This document shows, in pieces, positions 59,290 to 64,000 of a stretch of 64,000 bases of DNA (within the stretch, counting starts at the first letter, position 1; each line of letters begins with the position of its first letter). The stretch covers positions 255,763-319,762 of the forward strand of contig JACQZI010000008.1 in assembly GCA_016207825.1 (NCBI GenBank), written 5' to 3'. This DNA comes from Planctomycetota bacterium. Its GTDB lineage: Bacteria; Planctomycetota; MHYJ01; JACQXL01; JACQZI01. Made by a program: the position numbers and the translations under genes. The notes below the pieces were generated by a model. It searched no databases. It saw nothing but the letters and a program-made list of their open reading frames with translations, and had not been told where the DNA came from.

Positions 59290-62001
59290 ATGCCGCAAAT
59301 AAAATCAGTTGTATCAATTAGCTTTTTAGTTATTACGTTTTTTAGCTCTTCAGTTATATATGCCGGTTCTTTCCCTGATTTTTCCACCGAAGGCGGATCC
59401 GCCTTTGGCGGAGATAATTCCGGGGAAGGCGATTGGGCTGATGGCTACTACCGGACTATTTCCATCACGAATACATCCGGCGTGATTACATATTACCAGA
59501 TTGCCATTACCCCATTCGTTGATAAATCATTTATTGATAATACCGATCTGGTCGGTTCGTGGCATTTCTCGGAAACAAGCGAAAACACTATTACTGATGC
59601 GTCAGATTATCATAATACCCTTATTAATATGGGCGCAACTATCGCCAAAGGAAAATTCGGTAATGCCGCAGGATTTGATGGAACAAAGAAACAATATCTT
59701 TATGGAACACATATTTCAGCATATGAATCAGCAACTCCTGCCATTGAAGCCTGGATAAAACCGAATGCGATCAAAAGCTCGCCCATTCTCATTTATGTCA
59801 ATATACAAGGAGCCGGACACGACGGACGAGGTTATTATTTAGCTCTTAATGAAGATAAAGCCATGTTTGCTATCGGTGATAGAAGTGGGAACTTCAAACA
59901 TGTTAAAGGGAATACAACTCTTAAGATTGATACTTGGTATTATATAGTCGGATTATATGACGGAAAAACCCTGAAAGTTTATATTGATGGAGTTGAAGAC
60001 GGGGCTAATAATATTGGTGCGGCAAAAATTGCCTACGAGCCTAATCAGTCGGAAGGGCCAACACCAAGCACATTTTATATAGGAAGCGGGCATAACGCTA
60101 ATAAAAGCGGCCCCGCTGATGTTACTGATATATTTAATTCGTTTAATGGTTTAATTGATGAAGTCCGTATATATAACCGCGCCTTATCCGCTGAAGAAAT
60201 CAAGACGCGCTATGATTATTACACCACAAAAATCCGGGCGGACTATGCTGATATCAGGTTTACCGACCGGGACGGCAAAACCGAACTCCCCTACTGGCAA
60301 GAAACGGATAATAAGTTTTGGGTCAAAGTTCCACAATTACCAATTGGAGATTCGCAATTATATATGTATTACGGCAATATCTCCGCTACTTCAGTGTCTA
60401 ATGGTAATAAGACTTTTATCTTCTTTGATGATTTTACCTCCGGCTTTGACAAGGCCAAGTGGGAAACAAATAATGATGCTTCAAACGGTGGTTGCGGCGC
60501 TTTTGTCCGTGGTGGAATTATGAATATTTATTCAGGGGATGGTAATGCTCCGGGATGGCTTCATTCAAAGCGAGACCTTCCTAATAAAATCACCGTGGAA
60601 AGCACTTGGAAAGTCCATAGGAACAATGATTATGCGCTTGGTGGATTATGGATATCTAATGCAGATTTCAGTATATTGCTCACTGGAGTTGTTTATAACT
60701 ATTATACCTATGATGACACGACCCCTCTGGGTGCCCATGCTTTTAAGAATCAGAATAGTTTTTACCTAAACCTGATGTCTGAGAAAACCGCTCAACTTAA
60801 ACCTTACTGGCATGATATCTGGTTTAGGCAAAGCCTTTCGTATGATGGGACATCATCGGCAGATAACGCAAGATACGCCAGAAGCAAAGCCAATGAATCG
60901 TGGGAAAGCATTAAGGATACGGCGCCGATGACCACAACGAATCTCCGCTTGGTGGCCGCCCCGTGGGCATGGAACTCTGCGCCTAACCACTTGTTTTTTT
61001 GCGACTGGATAGCCGTCCGCAGGCATTTATCTCCGGAGCCGGCGGTGGGGGGGCCGCAAAACGAACTAAAGCCTAAGAATTATGTTTCGCTTTATTCCAC
61101 GGTGGAATTAGTTAATAAAAACTGGGTTGGGGAAGATGAAAAACGAATTCATATCAAATTAGAGCTGAAATTTGTTCCGCTGGCCAAGTCTAATCAAACA
61201 TCTGCTCGTTGGAAGCGTTTAAGGATAGATAAATACATTTCGCCGGATGGCGTCGGCAGCCCTAAATCCGATGCCGAAATATCCGTCTGGTTGGAAGCGA
61301 ACAATAATAATCAATTTGATGATAAAGATAAGATGATAGCAAAAGGCTCTTTTGAGAGCAATACGGTGTTGTGGTTGGATATGAATAAGCTTAAAATAGC
61401 CGCTGAGCCGAAAATCTTCTATCTTGCCTACGGAACATATCGGCAATCAACTTGCGGGCTGGAAATAAAAGACACTGCTTATTTGGAATTTGAAGAAAAT
61501 GATATCTGGGTTAGGTATGACAAAAACACTTCATTCTCCAAAATTTCCGCTTTGGATATCTCTTGCCCTCCGGATAAAGACAGGGCGTTGGAAACTGCGT
61601 TAAAACATGAAACAGAGGCGGCTGATTATAAATCCTGGTCGATTTATTACGACCTGGTATCCCAAACCGTTGAAGAAGATAGGGATAATCTTACCTGGCG
61701 CGTGATATTATATTATCACCGTCCTATCGCGCGCTCAGTGTTGCAGCTGGATATTAAAGGAAAAGCACTTATTACGGAAACTGATTTAATACGAATGATT
61801 ATACTGCCACATCCCTTAAAACCGGAGATAGAAAACCTGATAAAGTTATTGGGTGATGACGATTGGGAAAACAGGGAACAGGCTACACAAAAGCTTATCT
61901 CTATCGGCCGCCCGGCAATCGGCCTTGTCAAAGAAGCATTGGCGAGTTCCGACCCGGAAGTCAAAATGCGGGCAAAGCTTATTTTGGATAGCATAAGATA
62001 G
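59290..62001 (+). CDS. Exported LamG/DUF2341 surface protein with 'RWKR.RIDK' domain and C-terminal LGD module
   Basis: 903 residues. Signal peptide ~1-26. Just behind it a GGCGGATCCGCCTTTGGCGG palindrome is read in frame ('EGGSAFGGD'). LamG/concanavalin-like domain ~95-320 ('LVGSWHFSE', 'LKVYIDGVEDG', 'FNGLIDEVRIYNRALSAEEI'), then a DUF2341-type domain ('FWVKVPQLPIGDSQLYMYYG', 'FDDFTSGFDKAKWE'). About 640-742: the domain shared with the Gly-rich protein at 36984. About 850-903: an LGD module placed at the C-terminus ('LIKLLGDDDWENREQATQKL'), unlike the N-terminal position elsewhere. Probably sugar-binding at the cell surface. Confidence 0.87.
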   Translation: MPQIKSVVSISFLVITFFSSSVIYAGSFPDFSTEGGSAFGGDNSGEGDWADGYYRTISITNTSGVITYYQIAITPFVDKSFIDNTDLVGSWHFSETSENTITDASDYHNTLINMGATIAKGKFGNAAGFDGTKKQYLYGTHISAYESATPAIEAWIKPNAIKSSPILIYVNIQGAGHDGRGYYLALNEDKAMFAIGDRSGNFKHVKGNTTLKIDTWYYIVGLYDGKTLKVYIDGVEDGANNIGAAKIAYEPNQSEGPTPSTFYIGSGHNANKSGPADVTDIFNSFNGLIDEVRIYNRALSAEEIKTRYDYYTTKIRADYADIRFTDRDGKTELPYWQETDNKFWVKVPQLPIGDSQLYMYYGNISATSVSNGNKTFIFFDDFTSGFDKAKWETNNDASNGGCGAFVRGGIMNIYSGDGNAPGWLHSKRDLPNKITVESTWKVHRNNDYALGGLWISNADFSILLTGVVYNYYTYDDTTPLGAHAFKNQNSFYLNLMSEKTAQLKPYWHDIWFRQSLSYDGTSSADNARYARSKANESWESIKDTAPMTTTNLRLVAAPWAWNSAPNHLFFCDWIAVRRHLSPEPAVGGPQNELKPKNYVSLYSTVELVNKNWVGEDEKRIHIKLELKFVPLAKSNQTSARWKRLRIDKYISPDGVGSPKSDAEISVWLEANNNNQFDDKDKMIAKGSFESNTVLWLDMNKLKIAAEPKIFYLAYGTYRQSTCGLEIKDTAYLEFEENDIWVRYDKNTSFSKISALDISCPPDKDRALETALKHETEAADYKSWSIYYDLVSQTVEEDRDNLTWRVILYYHRPIARSVLQLDIKGKALITETDLIRMIILPHPLKPEIENLIKLLGDDDWENREQATQKLISIGRPAIGLVKEALASSDPEVKMRAKLILDSIR

Positions 62002-62241
62002 AATGAATTAGCGGAATAGTTAATCAGTTAATAAAAAAAATTGAACCCCTTGCTAATTCACTAATCGCTAATTAACTGATAGGCTCCCTCCCCACCTAGA
62101 AATTCGATGGAATGATAGAGGCACATCTGGCCTGCCTACCGAAGCCTTGGCGCAGGCAGGCTTATACCCCCGGCGAAGACCTGCCTACGGCAGGCAGGCC
62201 TGATAGATAATAACGGCGACTCGGTTAAGGATATCCTAATC
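62002..62241. other. Intergenic stretch with palindromes and a relic tail
   Basis: Holds CCTGCCT...AGGCAGG (62131-62160) and CCTGCCTACGGCAGG (62180-62194) palindromes. From ~62203 a + strand relic reads 'DNNGDSVKDILISPIQ' and stops at 62256, the same orphan tail as at 10498. No intact gene. Confidence 0.5.
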
Positions 62242-63576
62242 TCACCCATCCAATAACCTTCATAGGCTCGATAGACTCTCCAAACCCTACTAACCCTATA
62301 ACTCCATAAACCCCGATATGGTTCATACAATAGGTAGTATAATCTCTTCCTCTAGCCTACTATATATGCCACCATATGGGGGCATGGCCCCCCTCCCCCC
62401 CCCACTATACTATTATGACCCTGTAACTATATTATATTGCCTTATATACTAGTATTATAAATCCATGTATAATTATCTATATCACCCATAATCATTAATA
62501 TTATAGCCTATTGACAATATTGATATATCCTATAATCTATGTCTATATATTATACGGATAATTACACTATGCCATACCGTATTTATAATTATGACTACCC
62601 ATCAATATTACCATGACCTATCAGCACTGTCTACATGTCCACCTACTATAATAGCCGGATATACCCTTTACGATGAATATTCTTGACTACCGGCGTATAA
62701 TCTGATAGCTTACCTGATAGAAGGATAGGGATTGGTTAAGGCCACTCCCCTATTATAGGAAAGTAATCAGTGATTAGTTCTCAGTAGCCAGTCACGCTGT
62801 TTACTGCGCACTGCCTACTGACGGAAAGGAGTATTTATGCCTAAGAAAAGCGATGAGAAGCTCTTACTGCATATGACCAAGGCCGTCCCCGTGTATACCG
62901 AGCCCTTCAAGGATTTGGGAGAGAAATGGCGCGACGGATTCCACATCAATGCTGTCCGGACCAATGCCAAGCTCTTGAAGAAAATCCCTGATGAAATCAG
63001 ATACCAAAGCCAGGTGGTCGGCGCCTCCACCAAGATATTTAAAACCGTATTCAACCCTGACTTCATCAGCCGCAAGGGGCTTAAGACGCGCGATATCATC
63101 AATAAGCACGCCATAAATCTTGGGCGTTCCTATGAGAAATACAAGAATAATCTTGAAAAGGCTTACGAGACGGTGGACGGCATCCCGGCAAAGCGTTTCA
63201 AGGAAGCCGTGGAGCACGCCAAGGAGAATTACTCGCGCGGGGTGCTTGCCAGAGTATTGCCATTTACCGGCACTAAAGTGGAGAGCAAGTCCACGGCATG
63301 CCCATATTAATTACCAAGGTAGCATTAAAAGGGAGTTTCAAGGCGGCGATAAACCAGCGCCTCATTCAGGCAGGCGCCAATATCGTGGCAAGCGCGTATG
63401 ACACGGCGGTTATCAAGGAAGAAAACGATACAACTAATGAGATGGTCCAGGGCTATGTGGACAAGAGCCTGAACCTAAACGACTTCGAAACCGGCGGGGA
63501 ATGCCATATTGATTATAAGTATATAAAAGAACAAGCCGGGTTGTATTTGGACGTACTAGTGACGAAGAAGTAAGCA
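62242..63576 (+). repeat. Right copy of the ~1.3-kb element, inverted relative to 9222-10512
   Basis: Matches the reverse complement of the left copy from the 'ISPIQ' tail through the AT-rich block, the C-run/G-run region (~62381-62403) and the unknown gene up to its stop. The non-coding part, 62257-62836, has no gene. Confidence 0.85.
62837..63573 (+). pseudogene. Unknown gene of the inverted element, frameshifted copy
   Basis: ATG 62837 has GGAAAGGAG upstream. The first frame runs to TAA at 63310 and keeps the 40-residue segment ('STKIFKTVFNPDFISRKGLK') missing from the left copy. Near 63281 a ~95-nt segment is replaced by about 12 unrelated bases, shifting frame. The C-terminal part continues in another frame from ATG 63298 ('MPILITKVALKGSFKAAINQ') to 63573. 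Two separate peptides could be made, but the original protein is broken. Confidence 0.8.
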
Positions 63577-63670
63577 CAGATGTTAATTGCGAATTAGCCA
63601 CCATGAACGATAGCCTAGTTGATTAGTTAGCAGTAAATGACTGAAATGATTCTCTTGGTTTACTGCCTGG

Positions 63671-63978
63671 TTATTTATTCATTAAATTATATAGCTTATC
63701 GGCCAGTTCTTTATTCAGGCTTTTAAGGATATTATATTCCGCTAATGCTTTATCGCGGTTACCTGACAACAAATAAGCAATTCCAAGATTATTGTGCGCC
63801 TCGATATAATCGGGCTTGAGACGTATGGCTTCTTTATATGATTCTATTGCCTTAGGATAATCCCTGCTCTGTTGAATAATTTTTATAAGTTTCTTCTTTC
63901 GGTTTATTAGCTGTTTTACCTCTACGCTATGGCTTTTTCTTTCCGATAACCTCTGCTAACAAACTTAAACAGATTCAT
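63671..63978 (-). pseudogene. TPR protein fragment with frameshift
   Basis: From ATG 63978 the frame gives 'MNLFKFVSRGYRKEKAIA' and stops. A shifted frame continues 'SRDYPKAIESYKEAIRLKPD' and 'YIEAHNNLGIAYLLSGNRDK', about 1.5 TPRs, ending at 63671. No start exists for the second part. It is probably a decayed TPR gene. The 63577-63670 stretch holds nothing recognisable. Confidence 0.55.
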
Positions 63979-64000
63979 TATGTTACCCTTAAACCTTAAC

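Noticed and set aside
9222..63576. The inverted copies as ends of a composite transposon
   Set aside because: No transposase, target duplication or terminal inverted repeats within the copies could be identified.

Overview
The window (about 42% GC by eye) looks like a chromosome segment of an uncultured member of the Planctomycetota. The evidence is indirect: Hanks-type Ser/Thr kinases with TPR tails, many exported HEAT-, WD40/TolB-, PQQ-, PKD- and LamG-type proteins, a small recurrent 'LI.QLGD..WE.R..A...L' module in seven exported proteins, and an ECF sigma/anti-sigma pair. No rRNA or tRNA gene was seen.

Layout. 1-3.8 kb: an exported LGD-module protein and a transmembrane kinase. 4.0-9.2 kb: a complete, compact type V CRISPR-Cas locus. 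It consists of a 693-aa Cas12-like RuvC effector, a structured tracrRNA candidate with its own promoter, a boxA-like leader, five intact 37-bp repeats plus a split terminal repeat, a Cas4-Cas1 fusion and Cas2. 9.2-10.5 kb and 62.2-63.6 kb: two inverted copies of a ~1.3-kb element carrying an unknown gene. Each copy has a different deletion, and together they bracket ~52 kb. 10.6-18.7 kb: a frameshifted second kinase and four exported LGD-module proteins with different C-terminal halves. 19.3-21.9 kb: an ECF sigma factor, Cys-rich anti-sigma, 18-aa Cys-cluster peptide and Cys-rich TPR lipoprotein in one operon. 22-25 kb: an LGD protein and an archaeal-type HMG-CoA-synthase homologue lacking its cysteine. 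25.2-34.8 kb: a giant surface lipoprotein (5 PKD-like domains and 3 x 8 propeller blades), a split-off outer-membrane continuation and a small beta-barrel.

35-44.2 kb: fibre-like, tandem-repeat and surface genes. A six-gene operon (44176 down to 36984) starts at a near-perfect sigma-54 promoter and lies next to a TPR-AAA+ sigma-54 activator (44.4-46.3 kb). A second sigma-54 site precedes the giant lipoprotein region, so the activator may control a cell-surface programme. 46.5-62 kb: an exported propeller protein with an S55-type protease, a GGDEF-AAA-HEAT signalling protein coupled to a HEAT-VWA protein, a histone-deacetylase-like amidohydrolase divergent from a cysteine desulfurase, and a LamG/DUF2341 surface protein.

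The most notable system is the type V locus. The effector is much smaller than Cas12a/b, yet it is paired with a Cas4-Cas1 fusion and a tracrRNA whose anti-repeat is interrupted. Subtype assignment needs sequence searches. Several genes also share promoters whose -10 box lies only 6-10 nt before the start codon, implying leaderless mRNAs.
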